Positions 44,164 to 53,250 of a stretch of 64,000 nt of DNA are shown here, in pieces (the first letter of the stretch is position 1; each line of letters opens with the position of its first letter). The position numbers were made by a program, and so were the translations under genes. The DNA is taken from positions 1 to 64,000 of the forward strand of contig JAATGU010000043.1 of the NCBI GenBank assembly GCA_015654535.1, in the 5' to 3' direction. Below the pieces are notes generated by a model. That model ran no database searches. It saw only the letters and a list, made by a program, of their open reading frames with translations, and was not told the origin of the DNA. The stretch comes from Bacteroidales bacterium (GTDB lineage Bacteria; Bacteroidota; Bacteroidia; Bacteroidales; Bacteroidaceae).

Positions 44164-46239
44164 ATGAAAGTTACACTTGTTAAAGCTTATAGAGAAAGAA
44201 AAACGCAACGAATAATGGATATTGAATTGTTGCTTGAAAGTATGAAAACAGAGAGGGTGGGAAGAACAGTAACCACTATGCGGTATTATTTACAAAATAC
44301 AGACCCTGAAACACGTAGTGTTTATATGGATAAAGTGCCCAAAATGATTTTTACGGCTTCTTTTAAAAAGGTGAACGGAGAACAGGTGATGATGAATTAT
44401 AACGGGATGGTTTTGCTGGAAGTAAATCGTCTCGCGGGAATGGATGAGGCTGCGGCTGTGCGCCGGACTGTTTCTGAATTGCCGCAAACATTGGCTGCTT
44501 TTATTGGGGCGAGCGGAAAAAGTGTGAAGATTCTGGTGCCTTTTTCCCGACCAGATGGCACTTTGCCACAGACAAAAGAGGAGGCGGAAATGTTTCAGGC
44601 GCACGCTTATCGGTGGGCGGTGAAGTTGTACCAAGGGCAGCTTTTTTATAAAATCACATTAAAACGCCCGTCATTAGAACAAAGTTGCCGTTTTTCTTAT
44701 GATCCGGAACTCTATTTTAATCCCGATGCGCTTCCCATTCATCAGCAACAGCCTGTGGAAATGCCCACGGAAACTACTTACCAGGAGGCCATGCAGGCAG
44801 AAAGTGATCCGTTTCAGCGCCTCTTGCCGGGGTATGAACGAAGCAAGATTGTTTCAACCTTATTTGAAACTTCTTTATTTGCCACTATTAATGAAGAGGG
44901 CGGTTTTAAAGAAGAGGAAGATCTGAAACCGTTTTTGACGACATTGGCTACTCATTGTTTTAAGTCCGGCATTCCCGAAGAGGATGCGGTGAAGTATACG
45001 TTCCTGCACCTTAATCTTAAACAGCGGGATTTGGAGTTGAGGCAGACCTTTCACAATGTTTATCTCATTAGTAGTAATTTTAGCGGTAAGCCTTGTATTC
45101 GTCCTGAACAAGTGACAGCCGTGCAGACAGATGAATTTATGAAGCGTCGATATCAGTTCCGCTACAATACGCAGACCATGGAAATAGAATACCGGGAGCG
45201 TAATTCTTTCTTTTTTGATTTTTGCCCCATCACCGATAGGGTATTGAACAGTATTGCGCTCAATGCGCTGGGAGAAGGGTTACAACTATGGGATCGGGAT
45301 GTGAAACGATACGTTAACTCGGATAGAACCCCGCTATTTTCGCCGGTTGAGGACTATCTTTCCCATCTTCCAAAGTGGGACGGGAAAGATCATATACGGC
45401 AGTTGGCGGACAATGTGCCGTGTGACAATTTACTTTGGGGAGATTTTTTCCATCGTTGGTTTCTTTGCATGGTGGCACATTGGCGTGGGATAGACAAGCA
45501 GCATGCCAACAGTACTTCGCCTTTACTGATTGGCCCGCAAGGAACTGGCAAATCCACCTTTTGCCTCCGTCTTCTTCCGTCGGAATTGCAGACTTACTAC
45601 ACAGATAGCATCGATTTTAGTCACAAACGTGACGCGGAACTGTACCTCAACCGCTTTGCTTTGATAAATATAGATGAGTTCGATCAAGTCAGTGCCAATC
45701 ATCAGAGCTTCTTGAAGCACATTTTGCAAAAACCAGTGGTGAACACCCGCAAACCGCATCAGGCTTCCGTGCGAGAATTACGCCGTTATGCCTCATTTAT
45801 TGCCACTAGTAATCATCGTGATTTATTGACCGATGATTCTGGTAGCCGTCGATTTATCTGCATCCAGGTGACAGGTAAAATAGTTGTTGATCAGTTAATT
45901 AACCATCCCCAACTTTACGCTCAGGCACTTGAGGAAATAAAAAACGGAGAACGCTATTGGTTTGATGCCAAAGAAGAGGCGATAGTCACCAAAAATAATC
46001 ACGACTTTGAACAACTACCTCCTGCCGAACAACTTTTTCAACAATATTTCCGCGGCGCGGAAGAGGGTGAGACAAGCGAAAAACAATTAGCCGTTGAAAT
46101 CTTAGAGCGATTGCAGAAGAAAAGCGGATTCAAACTATCTTCGACAAAGATTATGCATTTTGGCCGTATTCTTAACAAGCTCAATATTCCCTGCAAAAAG
46201 GCGAGCAATGGAATGTATTACTACGTTATGGAACGTTAA
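44164..46239 (+). CDS. BT4734/VapE-type primase-helicase-like protein
   Basis: 691 aa. The N-terminal part (about 45-180) resembles the BT4734/BF3469 domain, thought to be a divergent primase-polymerase-like fold. A middle helical region leads to a VapE/VirE-type superfamily-3-like helicase: Walker A GPQGTGKS (457-464), Walker B FALINIDEFD (Asp504-Glu505), sensor FIATSN, and Arg finger GSRRF (560-564). The C-terminal 110 residues look like the DUF3874 tail. Such genes are common in Bacteroides genomic islands and phage satellites. Here it stands alone, without integrase or capsid genes. Base composition is visibly richer in G/C than the neighbours, suggesting transfer. Repeats flank both sides. 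Confidence 0.85.
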   Translation: MKVTLVKAYRERKTQRIMDIELLLESMKTERVGRTVTTMRYYLQNTDPETRSVYMDKVPKMIFTASFKKVNGEQVMMNYNGMVLLEVNRLAGMDEAAAVRRTVSELPQTLAAFIGASGKSVKILVPFSRPDGTLPQTKEEAEMFQAHAYRWAVKLYQGQLFYKITLKRPSLEQSCRFSYDPELYFNPDALPIHQQQPVEMPTETTYQEAMQAESDPFQRLLPGYERSKIVSTLFETSLFATINEEGGFKEEEDLKPFLTTLATHCFKSGIPEEDAVKYTFLHLNLKQRDLELRQTFHNVYLISSNFSGKPCIRPEQVTAVQTDEFMKRRYQFRYNTQTMEIEYRERNSFFFDFCPITDRVLNSIALNALGEGLQLWDRDVKRYVNSDRTPLFSPVEDYLSHLPKWDGKDHIRQLADNVPCDNLLWGDFFHRWFLCMVAHWRGIDKQHANSTSPLLIGPQGTGKSTFCLRLLPSELQTYYTDSIDFSHKRDAELYLNRFALINIDEFDQVSANHQSFLKHILQKPVVNTRKPHQASVRELRRYASFIATSNHRDLLTDDSGSRRFICIQVTGKIVVDQLINHPQLYAQALEEIKNGERYWFDAKEEAIVTKNNHDFEQLPPAEQLFQQYFRGAEEGETSEKQLAVEILERLQKKSGFKLSSTKIMHFGRILNKLNIPCKKASNGMYYYVMER

Positions 46240-46266
46240 TTCAGTGGGAGATACCTCCCGAAAGTG

Positions 46267-46303
46267 AGAAATGAATGGGAGATGAATGCGATCTCTCATT
46301 TCT
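46267..46303. repeat. bulged hairpin after VapE-type gene
   Basis: AGAAATGA plus GAGAT (46267-46283, with a 4-nt bulge) pairs with ATCTCTCATTTCT (46291-46303). It contains the ATGGGAGAT motif. There is no T-tract, so it is not a clean terminator. Confidence 0.5.
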
Positions 46304-46477
46304 TAAATCTCTTATAGTCAGTTGGATGATGGAAAAAATGAAAGATGGGACTTCTTTTTGCGTTTTTTGCCGGATTTTTTTACCCTTTATCGTTGTGTGA
46401 ATATATAATGTATTAGAGAATCTTTAATATGAGAATAAAATCCTCATGGAAAGTTTTTTATTTTCTAATATTTGTCT

Positions 46478-46485
46478 TATCTTTG
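46478..46485 (+). promoter_or_regulatory. -7 element of rpsA promoter
   Basis: TATCTTTG, an exact TAnnTTTG, about 63 bp upstream of the rpsA ATG. The -33 position falls in a run of T without a clean TTTG. The strong match fits a highly expressed ribosomal gene. Confidence 0.55.
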
Positions 46486-46547
46486 CGCCCGATTTATATA
46501 GTCAATATAATGTCTCACTTAATTAAAGGATTTAAAATTAATTATTA

Positions 46548-48350
46548 ATGGAAAATTTAAAAAACGTTGCTCCTGTTGAAGACTTCAACTGGGATGCGTA
46601 TGAAAACGGCGAAACCTTTGTTGGTGCCAGCCACGAAGATCTAGAAAAAGCATACGACAGTACGCTAAACAAAGTGAATGACCGTGAGGTTGTTGACGGA
46701 ACTGTAATTGCAATGAACAAACGTGAAGTTGTTGTGAACATTGGTTACAAATCAGACGGTATTATTCCTCTGAATGAATTTCGTTACAACGCTGATTTAA
46801 AAATTGGCGACAAGGTAGAAGTATATATTGAAAATCAGGAAGACAAAAAAGGCCAGTTGATCCTTTCTCACAAGAAAGCCCGCGCTGCACGTTCTTGGGA
46901 TCATGTAAACTCTGCTCTTGAAACAGAAGAAATTGTAAAGGGTTTCATCAAATGTCGTACCAAGGGTGGTATGATTGTTGACGTATTTGGTATTGAAGCA
47001 TTCTTACCAGGTTCTCAAATTGATGTGAAACCTATCCGCGACTATGATGTATTCGTTGGAAAGACGATGGAATTCAAAGTTGTTAAAATCAACCAAGAAT
47101 TTAAGAATGTTGTTGTTTCTCACAAAGCGCTTATCGAAGCTGAATTGGAACAACAGAAAAAAGAAATTATCGGCAAACTTGAAAAAGGACAAGTTCTGGA
47201 AGGAACTGTTAAGAATATCACCTCTTACGGTGTATTCATCGACTTGGGTGGCGTAGACGGTTTGGTTCATATTACAGATCTTTCTTGGGGACGTGTTAGC
47301 GATCCTAAAGAAGTGGTTGAATTGGATCAAAAACTTAACGTGGTTATCCTTGACTTTGATGACGAAAAGAAACGTATTGCTTTGGGCTTGAAACAACTTA
47401 CTCCACATCCATGGGATGCTCTTTCCACTGAATTGAAAGTGGGAGACAAAGTAGAGGGCAGAGTAGTGGTTATGGCGGATTACGGTGCTTTCATTGAAAT
47501 CGCTCCAGGCGTTGAAGGGTTAATCCATGTTTCTGAAATGTCTTGGTCACAACACTTACGTAGTGCTCAAGACTTTATGAAGGTTGGCGATACTGTTGAA
47601 GCTATTGTTTTAACTTTGGACCGTGACGAACGTAAAATGTCTTTAGGTATCAAGCAGCTTAAGCAAGATCCATGGGAAACTATCGCAGAGAAGTATCCTG
47701 TAGGTAGCAAGCATGTTGCTAAGGTACGTAACTTTACTAACTTTGGTGTGTTTGTTGAAATAGAAGAAGGCGTTGATGGATTAATTCATATCTCTGACCT
47801 TTCCTGGACTAAGAAGGTAAAACATCCTTCTGAATTTACTACTATTGGTGCAGACATCGATGTTCAGGTTCTTGAAATAGACAAAGATAACCGTCGTTTG
47901 AGCTTAGGTCACAAACAATTGGAAGAAAATCCTTGGGATGTATTTGAAACGATCTTCACTGTAGGTTCAGTACACGAAGGAACAATTATCGAAATGTTGG
48001 ACAAGGGAGCTGTTATTACTCTTCCTTACGGTGTTGAAGGTTTTGCAACTCCAAAACATCTTGTAAAAGAAGACGGTTCACAGGCTCAGCTGGACGAAAA
48101 ACTTGATTTCAAAGTTATTGAGTTCAATAAAGATGCTAAGAGAATCATCCTTTCTCACAGTCGTATTTTCGAAGATGTAGCCAAGGCAGAAGAAAAAGCA
48201 GAAAAGAAAGCTGCTACTTCTAAAAAGGCATCTCCTAAGAAAGAAGAATCAGCACCTGCGATAACTAATCAGACTGCTTCTACTACTTTGGGTGACATTG
48301 ACGCACTTGCTGCATTGAAAGAACAAATGGAAGAAGCTGATAAGAAATAA
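46548..48350 (+). CDS. rpsA: 30S ribosomal protein S1
   Basis: 600 aa with six S1 (OB-fold) RNA-binding repeats spaced by about 85 residues; typical repeat cores are GTVKNITSYGVFIDLGGVDGLVHITDLSW, VVMADYGAFIEIAPGVEGLIHVSEMSW and VRNFTNFGVFVEIEEGVDGLIHISDLSW. The last 50 residues are a lysine/alanine-rich tail. S1 binds mRNA on the 30S subunit and helps initiation, which matters where Shine-Dalgarno sequences are weak, as in Bacteroidetes. Codon use is clearly that of a highly expressed gene. A strong GC-rich terminator follows. Confidence 0.97.
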   Translation: MENLKNVAPVEDFNWDAYENGETFVGASHEDLEKAYDSTLNKVNDREVVDGTVIAMNKREVVVNIGYKSDGIIPLNEFRYNADLKIGDKVEVYIENQEDKKGQLILSHKKARAARSWDHVNSALETEEIVKGFIKCRTKGGMIVDVFGIEAFLPGSQIDVKPIRDYDVFVGKTMEFKVVKINQEFKNVVVSHKALIEAELEQQKKEIIGKLEKGQVLEGTVKNITSYGVFIDLGGVDGLVHITDLSWGRVSDPKEVVELDQKLNVVILDFDDEKKRIALGLKQLTPHPWDALSTELKVGDKVEGRVVVMADYGAFIEIAPGVEGLIHVSEMSWSQHLRSAQDFMKVGDTVEAIVLTLDRDERKMSLGIKQLKQDPWETIAEKYPVGSKHVAKVRNFTNFGVFVEIEEGVDGLIHISDLSWTKKVKHPSEFTTIGADIDVQVLEIDKDNRRLSLGHKQLEENPWDVFETIFTVGSVHEGTIIEMLDKGAVITLPYGVEGFATPKHLVKEDGSQAQLDEKLDFKVIEFNKDAKRIILSHSRIFEDVAKAEEKAEKKAATSKKASPKKEESAPAITNQTASTTLGDIDALAALKEQMEEADKK

Positions 48351-48386
48351 AAATTCAATTTGATGATTTGAATTTTTCATCTGGAG

Positions 48387-48419
48387 AGGGGTTGCCGTTG
48401 TTCGGTAGCCCCTTTTTTT
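48387..48419 (+). terminator. strong terminator after rpsA
   Basis: GGGGTTGCCG (48388-48397) pairs with CGGTAGCCCC (48403-48412), 10 bp including two G-U pairs, with a 5-nt loop, then TTTTTTT. A smaller A/T stem (48351-48358 with 48368-48375) precedes it. The RNase Z gene starts only 13 bp later, so that gene needs read-through or a promoter overlapping this hairpin. Confidence 0.88.
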
Positions 48420-48432
48420 AAAATAGATTTGT

Positions 48433-49347
48433 ATGGAAACATTTGATTTGCATATTCTGGGATGTGGTTCCGCTCTGCCTACCACCCGTCATTTTCCCAC
48501 TTCTCAGGTAGTGAATGTGAGAGACAAGCTTTTTATGATTGATTGCGGAGAAGGAGCGCAGATGCAATTTCGCAAGTCGAGACTGAAATTCACTCGCTTG
48601 AACCATATTTTTATCTCACATCTTCACGGTGATCATTGTTTCGGCTTGCCCGGACTGATCTCTACGTTCGGATTACTGGGGCGCACGGCGGAACTTTGTA
48701 TTCATGCGCACCCTGATATGGCGAAATTTCTTACCCCTGTACTCCAGAACTTTTGTCAGCGTCTTCCTTACAAGGTTACGTTGATTCCTTTTGAGACTAA
48801 GCAATCTGAAATTGTGTATGAAGATCGTTCGCTCACAGTAACCACTATCCCTTTGCGGCATAGAGTTCCCTGCTGTGGCTTTCTTTTTGAGGAGAAATCA
48901 GGTCCGAATCATATCATTCGTGATATGATTGATTTTTATAAAGTTCCTATATCCCAAATAAACCGCATAAAAAATGGAGAAGACTATGTAACTCCCCAAG
49001 GAGATATCATCGTTAACAGCCGACTCACCAAACCAGCTGATGCTCCACGTAAATACGCTTATTGCTCAGATACGATCTATCACGAAGCGATTATTGATCA
49101 GATCCGTGGAGTGGATCTCCTTTTTCATGAATCCACTTTTATAGAAAGTGAACTGTCTCGGGCAAAAGAAACCTTTCATACTACCGCCCGCCAGGCTGCT
49201 CAAATAGCAAAGGCAGCCAATGTGAAAAATTTACTGATCGGACATTTCTCCGCTCGCTATGAAGATGAATCAGTTTTTCTCCAAGAAGCGAATGAAATAT
49301 TTTTGAAATGTCAGTTAGCTAAAGAAGGATTATGCATAAACATTTAA
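48433..49347 (+). CDS. rnz: ribonuclease Z
   Basis: 304 aa, the tRNA 3' endonuclease that trims precursor tRNAs lacking an encoded CCA. It is an MBL-fold enzyme with HLHGDH at residues 63-68, the N-terminal LGCGSALPTTRHFPTSQ, FMIDCGEGAQMQF, the PLRHRVPCCGF flexible-arm region, and GHFSARYED near the C-terminus with the last metal histidine. Length fits the short bacterial RNase Z/ElaC form. It lies right after the rpsA terminator on the same strand. Confidence 0.93.
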   Translation: METFDLHILGCGSALPTTRHFPTSQVVNVRDKLFMIDCGEGAQMQFRKSRLKFTRLNHIFISHLHGDHCFGLPGLISTFGLLGRTAELCIHAHPDMAKFLTPVLQNFCQRLPYKVTLIPFETKQSEIVYEDRSLTVTTIPLRHRVPCCGFLFEEKSGPNHIIRDMIDFYKVPISQINRIKNGEDYVTPQGDIIVNSRLTKPADAPRKYAYCSDTIYHEAIIDQIRGVDLLFHESTFIESELSRAKETFHTTARQAAQIAKAANVKNLLIGHFSARYEDESVFLQEANEIFLKCQLAKEGLCINI

Positions 49348-49366
49348 AAAGTTTAAGTTAGATTTC

Positions 49367-49397
49367 TTGTTTAATAAAAAGAGAGTCATTATATTTG
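49367..49397 (+). promoter_or_regulatory. promoter for the small exported protein gene at 49428
   Basis: TTG at 49367-49369 is followed after 20 nt by TATATTTG (49390-49397), an exact TAnnTTTG, 30 bp before the ATG at 49428. Confidence 0.55.
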
Positions 49398-49427
49398 TTC
49401 CAGAATGTAAAAAATGAATGCTTATAG

Positions 49428-49736
49428 ATGAAAAAATTTACATTACTTTTATTATTATACGCATTCCTATTTAGTCCTGTGGCTTTCGCTCAGGAAGGAA
49501 GAAGAGTTTTGCCTATAGAAAATGAGCAGACAGCTATTGTTTTGTCTGTTAACGGAAATAATGTTCGTGTACAGAATGCAGCACCAAAATCCACATTAGA
49601 GGTTTACAATGTTTTAGGGATGAAAGTAACCTCCATAAAGATAGATTCAACTGATAAAACGATTATCTTAAATCTTCCCAAAGGCTGGTATATTTTAAAA
49701 ATAGAAAATATAGCCCGGAAGATAGCAATAAAGTAA
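49428..49736 (+). CDS. small exported protein with T9SS-like C-terminal fold
   Basis: 102 aa. A Sec signal ends near VAFAQ (about residue 22). The mature 80 residues are one beta-sandwich: VNGNNVRVQNAAPKSTLEVYNVLGMKVTSIKI then LPKGWYILKIENIARKIAIK. This L-E-V-Y-N-x-L-G-x-x-V ... L-x-K-G-x-Y-I-x-K pattern is that of the type IX secretion C-terminal sorting domain (or the related DUF6383). No cargo is attached, so the tail stands alone. It is followed 36 bp later by another protein with a similar C-terminus. Function unknown. Confidence 0.7.
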   Translation: MKKFTLLLLLYAFLFSPVAFAQEGRRVLPIENEQTAIVLSVNGNNVRVQNAAPKSTLEVYNVLGMKVTSIKIDSTDKTIILNLPKGWYILKIENIARKIAIK

Positions 49737-49772
49737 AATTATTTTATTACTAACTTAATATAGATTTAGCTT

Positions 49773-50597
49773 ATGAAACTTTTTACTAAAACGAATGTAA
49801 TGCTAGCTATTATTGCTGGCTTTAGTGGAACGGCATCTTTGAGTGCCCAAAATTTGATCACAACTAACCCCGGATTTGAAGACTGGGCGGATGGTAAACC
49901 AACAGGTTACACTTTGACTGTAGCAGCCAATTCTACTCTTACACAAGAGTCTACTATCAAATATGAAGGTAGCAGCTCTGTAAAGATTGTACACAGTGGA
50001 ACCAGTGGTACGGGTAAAATAGTTTATACAACTAAAGTGCCGGTTACAGCAGGGAAATATACCTTTTCTTATAAATATTATGTTGATCCTACTTCAGGAA
50101 CATCTAATGTTATTAGACATTGGGGATATATGAATGATCCTACTGGTGCTCAGGCATTAGCTACTGATCCGAATAAACCACAATATGATGCAGTTAGTCT
50201 TCAATTGCAATATAATGGTGATGGATCTGCTTATGCTGATGCGACAAATACGGGAGAATGGTTAACTGAAAATGTAGCATTAGATATTCCTCTTGACGGA
50301 ACTTTACAGCTAGAAGTTCGTTATTATAAGACTTTTGTAGGATATGTTGATAACTTTAGTTTGGTAAAAGATAATAGTACAGGGCTTGCTACTGAAAAAA
50401 TAAGCGACATCTATGCTAGCAATCAAAAGGTTTATGTTCCTGCAAATGTGGGTGAAAAGATTATTGTTACCAATGCACTGGGGCAGATTCTTTCTATCTC
50501 TGCTGCTCATGATGGAGTGAATGAACTATCAAATCTTCCTGCTAAGCAATTACTGATCGTAAAGGTAGGAAATAAAGTTGCTAAGGTTATTTTATAA
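49773..50597 (+). CDS. exported carbohydrate-binding-like protein with T9SS-like tail
   Basis: 274 aa. A Sec signal ends near SLSAQ (about residue 25). Residues about 28-200 look like a jelly-roll of the CBM4/9-like kind (NPGFEDWADGKPTGYTL at the start, SSVKIVHSGTSGTGKIVYTTKVPV, EWLTENVALDIPLDGTLQLEVRYYK, YVDNFSLVKD). Residues about 205-274 form the same tail fold as in the preceding gene (IIVTNALGQILSISAAHDGVNELSNLPAKQLLIVKVGNKVAKVIL). It may bind a glycan in or outside the envelope. No catalytic domain is seen. Confidence 0.68.
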   Translation: MKLFTKTNVMLAIIAGFSGTASLSAQNLITTNPGFEDWADGKPTGYTLTVAANSTLTQESTIKYEGSSSVKIVHSGTSGTGKIVYTTKVPVTAGKYTFSYKYYVDPTSGTSNVIRHWGYMNDPTGAQALATDPNKPQYDAVSLQLQYNGDGSAYADATNTGEWLTENVALDIPLDGTLQLEVRYYKTFVGYVDNFSLVKDNSTGLATEKISDIYASNQKVYVPANVGEKIIVTNALGQILSISAAHDGVNELSNLPAKQLLIVKVGNKVAKVIL

Positions 50598-50685
50598 AAA
50601 ATATTCATACTCACTGTGATTGGTGGGTTGTTTATGAATTCTTTTTATAAATGTCCATAAGTATTGTTTTTAATGTTAAATAGAG

Positions 50686-50728
50686 AGTCACCTACGGAAG
50701 TTTGTCTTTTGTGGGTGACTTTTTTTTA
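50686..50728 (+). terminator. terminator after CBM-like gene
   Basis: AGTCACCTAC (50686-50695) pairs with GTGGGTGACT (50711-50720), 10 bp with one G-U pair and a 15-nt loop, followed by TTTTTTTT. Confidence 0.8.
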
Positions 50729-50741
50729 CTGCTAAGCTTAT

Positions 50742-50776
50742 TTCTTGCTATTATTTCCCAAAATTATTTATCTTTG
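50742..50776 (+). promoter_or_regulatory. promoter for L,D-transpeptidase gene
   Basis: TTCTTG (50742-50747) is followed after 21 nt by TATCTTTG (50769-50776), an exact TAnnTTTG. The predicted start of transcription is about 35 nt before the ATG at 50818. Confidence 0.5.
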
Positions 50777-50817
50777 TCATCGGCTAAGTATTTTGAATGA
50801 TTAATGAAGAAAAACGC

Positions 50818-52635
50818 ATGATAAAACGGTCGCTATTTTTTCTCTCTTTTTTTATGTTGGCTTTATATGCTTGTGTCCCTGATGAGTCCCATTTGATAGA
50901 TTCTTTGAATTTATCTTCTTTTCAGAAAATGAGTGAGCATCGCTTTATAATTCAGTCGGAGAAAATACATAAACGTTTACTGAAAATTTGTGTGGAGAGA
51001 AGTGCCCATTCTGTTACCGATTCTGTTTTATATCATTATTATGCATATCAAGGAGCTTCCCTTTGGCTGACTTCTTTTGGAGACTGGTCAAGAGTGGATA
51101 CATTGATTTATTGGTTGGAAGATTCCAAAAGGCACGGATTAAACCCTGAAAAGTTTTCTTTATCTAAGATTAAAACCAATCTTACTAAATTGCGTTCTTT
51201 GAATATTAGAAAAAAAGATAATATCAATAAGATACTGGCAGAACTGGAATATGATTTGTCGTCTGCTTATCTTCAATATGTCTGTGGATTGAGTTATGGA
51301 TTTATCAGTCCGCAACGAATTTTAAATAATATAGATGAAGAGGAACTCAAACTAGGGGAAGTGAGAGATTCTACTGATAGAATAAAGATGAAAATATATT
51401 ATTCCATATCTTTAAAAAAATGTAACCGGGCGTTTGTGAACAAAGCGCTTGGGGCTGTGGAGAGTGAGCGTGACCTTTCTTCTTTTTTACGCAATATTCA
51501 GCCTAAAGATTCTTTTTATCTTCAAATGCAAAAAGAATATGTCCGGTTGGATGCCCAAAAAGAGTTTTCCACAAAAAAAATTCCTGATATTGGAAAGTTG
51601 TTACTTAAAGAAGGTGATATAAATCCTGTACTTCCTCAGATAGCAGAAAGATTGATAGAATTGGGAAGTCTTCCACGTGTAGAGCATGTAAACAGTATTT
51701 ATTCTTCCCTCACCTCTGACCTTTTAGCAGCGGTTAACTTATTTCGGACAAGAAATAATATATCCGCGGATAAGGTGATAGATAATTATACTATCGAGGC
51801 TTTAAACCGTCCATTGATATATTACAAGAATAAGCTAGCCATTAATATGGAGCGATTGAGGTGGCAAACGAAGATGGACAAAGGGGAGAAGTATGTAATG
51901 GTGAACATCGCGGCTTTTATGTTGAAGGCTGTTGATAAAGAGGCGGATGAGGAACTGGAAATGAAGATTTGTTGTGGATCATATATAAATAAAACGCCAC
52001 TTCTGGCTAGTAAAATAGGGTATATGCAGATGAACCCTTACTGGAATGTGCCCCAATCTATTATTCGCAAGGAGATTATTCCTGCTTATTTGAAAGATCC
52101 TGCTTATTTTGAGGAACATCAGATGAAAGTCTATGATAAAAATGGAGAGGAAGTGAATCCACTTTCTGTGAAATGGGATAGTTATGAAGGGGATTTGCCT
52201 TTTGATGTTAAACAGGAGAAAGGAGAAGGTAATGCTCTGGGAAGGTTGATTTTCCGATTCCCGAATGCTTTTGCGGTCTATCTCCATGATACTCCTTCCC
52301 GTTGGGCGTTTTTGAAACCTAACCGAGCAGTGAGTCATGGTTGCGTGAGACTGGAGAAACCGCTCGATTTCGCTTTTTTTCTGCTCAAAAAGAAAGATAA
52401 GTTAGTGATGGATAAAATACGCATGTCCATTGATCTTCCTCCTAAGACACAGGCAGGAAAGAAACTTGCAAAAGCGCTGAACTACAAACCTATGAAGGCA
52501 TTTAGCTTCCCGAATACAGTTCCGCTCTTTTTAGATTATTACACGGTATTCCCTTCACGGAATGGGATACTTACTTATTGTGAAGATCCCTATAAGTTTG
52601 ATGAACCTTTACTTAGGGAACTGAGTAAAATATAA
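50818..52635 (+). CDS. L,D-transpeptidase (YcbB-like) lipoprotein
   Basis: 605 aa from the ATG at 50818; an in-frame ATG at 50797 adds 7 polar residues and is less likely. The signal ends in LYAC. A long helical N-terminal scaffold carries a peptidoglycan-binding-like segment (VNLFRTRNNISADKVIDNYTIEALNRP). The YkuD catalytic domain follows, with YLHDTPSRWAFLKPNRAVSHGCVRLE: the first His and the SHGCVR motif with the nucleophilic Cys (516 counted from 50797). These enzymes make 3-3 cross-links in peptidoglycan or attach proteins to it. The lipid anchor places it in the periplasm. The sigma factor gene follows 10 bp later. Confidence 0.88.
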   Translation: MIKRSLFFLSFFMLALYACVPDESHLIDSLNLSSFQKMSEHRFIIQSEKIHKRLLKICVERSAHSVTDSVLYHYYAYQGASLWLTSFGDWSRVDTLIYWLEDSKRHGLNPEKFSLSKIKTNLTKLRSLNIRKKDNINKILAELEYDLSSAYLQYVCGLSYGFISPQRILNNIDEEELKLGEVRDSTDRIKMKIYYSISLKKCNRAFVNKALGAVESERDLSSFLRNIQPKDSFYLQMQKEYVRLDAQKEFSTKKIPDIGKLLLKEGDINPVLPQIAERLIELGSLPRVEHVNSIYSSLTSDLLAAVNLFRTRNNISADKVIDNYTIEALNRPLIYYKNKLAINMERLRWQTKMDKGEKYVMVNIAAFMLKAVDKEADEELEMKICCGSYINKTPLLASKIGYMQMNPYWNVPQSIIRKEIIPAYLKDPAYFEEHQMKVYDKNGEEVNPLSVKWDSYEGDLPFDVKQEKGEGNALGRLIFRFPNAFAVYLHDTPSRWAFLKPNRAVSHGCVRLEKPLDFAFFLLKKKDKLVMDKIRMSIDLPPKTQAGKKLAKALNYKPMKAFSFPNTVPLFLDYYTVFPSRNGILTYCEDPYKFDEPLLRELSKI

Positions 52636-52645
52636 TGAATAAAAT

Positions 52646-53200
52646 ATGACTCCATCTTATAACGAGAAAGAGGTATTAGCTCAATTGCAGCAGGAGAGTA
52701 CGCAGAAGGAAGCGTTTTCTCGTATTGTTGCACAATACAGCGAGCAACTTTATTGGCAAATCCGGCGGATAGTGCTTTCTCACGAAGATGCGAATGACTT
52801 GTTACAGAATACTTTTATTAAAGCATGGACAAATATTGATTATTTCCGTGCAGAGGCAAAACTGTCTACTTGGCTTTATCGCATCGCACTCAATGAATGT
52901 TTGACTTTTTTGAATAAACAGCGAGCTACGTCCATGATTTCCATTGATGAACCAGAGGCGGATGCGGTGACGAAGCTGGAAGGAGATCCTTATTTTTCTG
53001 GTGAAGAAGCACAGGTTTTGTTACAGAAAGCTTTGCTTACCTTGCCCGAGAAACAGAGGTTGGTATTCAATCTGAAATATTACCAAGAGATGAAATATGA
53101 AGAGATGTCCGATATCTTTGGTACTTCTGTAGGAGCTTTGAAGGCTTCTTACCATTATGCGGTAAAGAAAATAGAACGTTTTTTAAAAGATTCACTTTAA
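52646..53200 (+). CDS. ECF sigma factor, RpoE-like
   Basis: 184 aa. Region 2 is at about 25-95 (HEDANDLLQNTFIKAWTNIDYFRAEAKLSTWLYRIALNECLTFLNK) and region 4 at about 125-180 (LPEKQRLVFNLKYYQEMKYEEMSDIFGTSVGALKASYHYAVKKIE). It is followed by a small single-pass membrane protein and a periplasmic Spy/CpxP-like protein, the layout of an envelope-stress sigma operon. It may also be cotranscribed with the L,D-transpeptidase gene 10 bp upstream, tying cell-wall remodelling to the stress response. Confidence 0.9.
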   Translation: MTPSYNEKEVLAQLQQESTQKEAFSRIVAQYSEQLYWQIRRIVLSHEDANDLLQNTFIKAWTNIDYFRAEAKLSTWLYRIALNECLTFLNKQRATSMISIDEPEADAVTKLEGDPYFSGEEAQVLLQKALLTLPEKQRLVFNLKYYQEMKYEEMSDIFGTSVGALKASYHYAVKKIERFLKDSL

Positions 53201-53250
53201 ACCTTTTGTGTTAATGAGAGTCAAATAAATGAGAAAAGGAGAGATATAAT

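Larger units (their letters stand above)
46240..46547. other. intergenic region with repeat remnants and rpsA promoter
   Basis: 308 bp without a gene. The first 70 bp carry GTGGGAGAT (46244-46252), ATGGGAGAT (46275-46283) and a hairpin, echoing the 9-mers upstream of the helicase gene. The last 100 bp hold the rpsA promoter. Confidence 0.6.
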
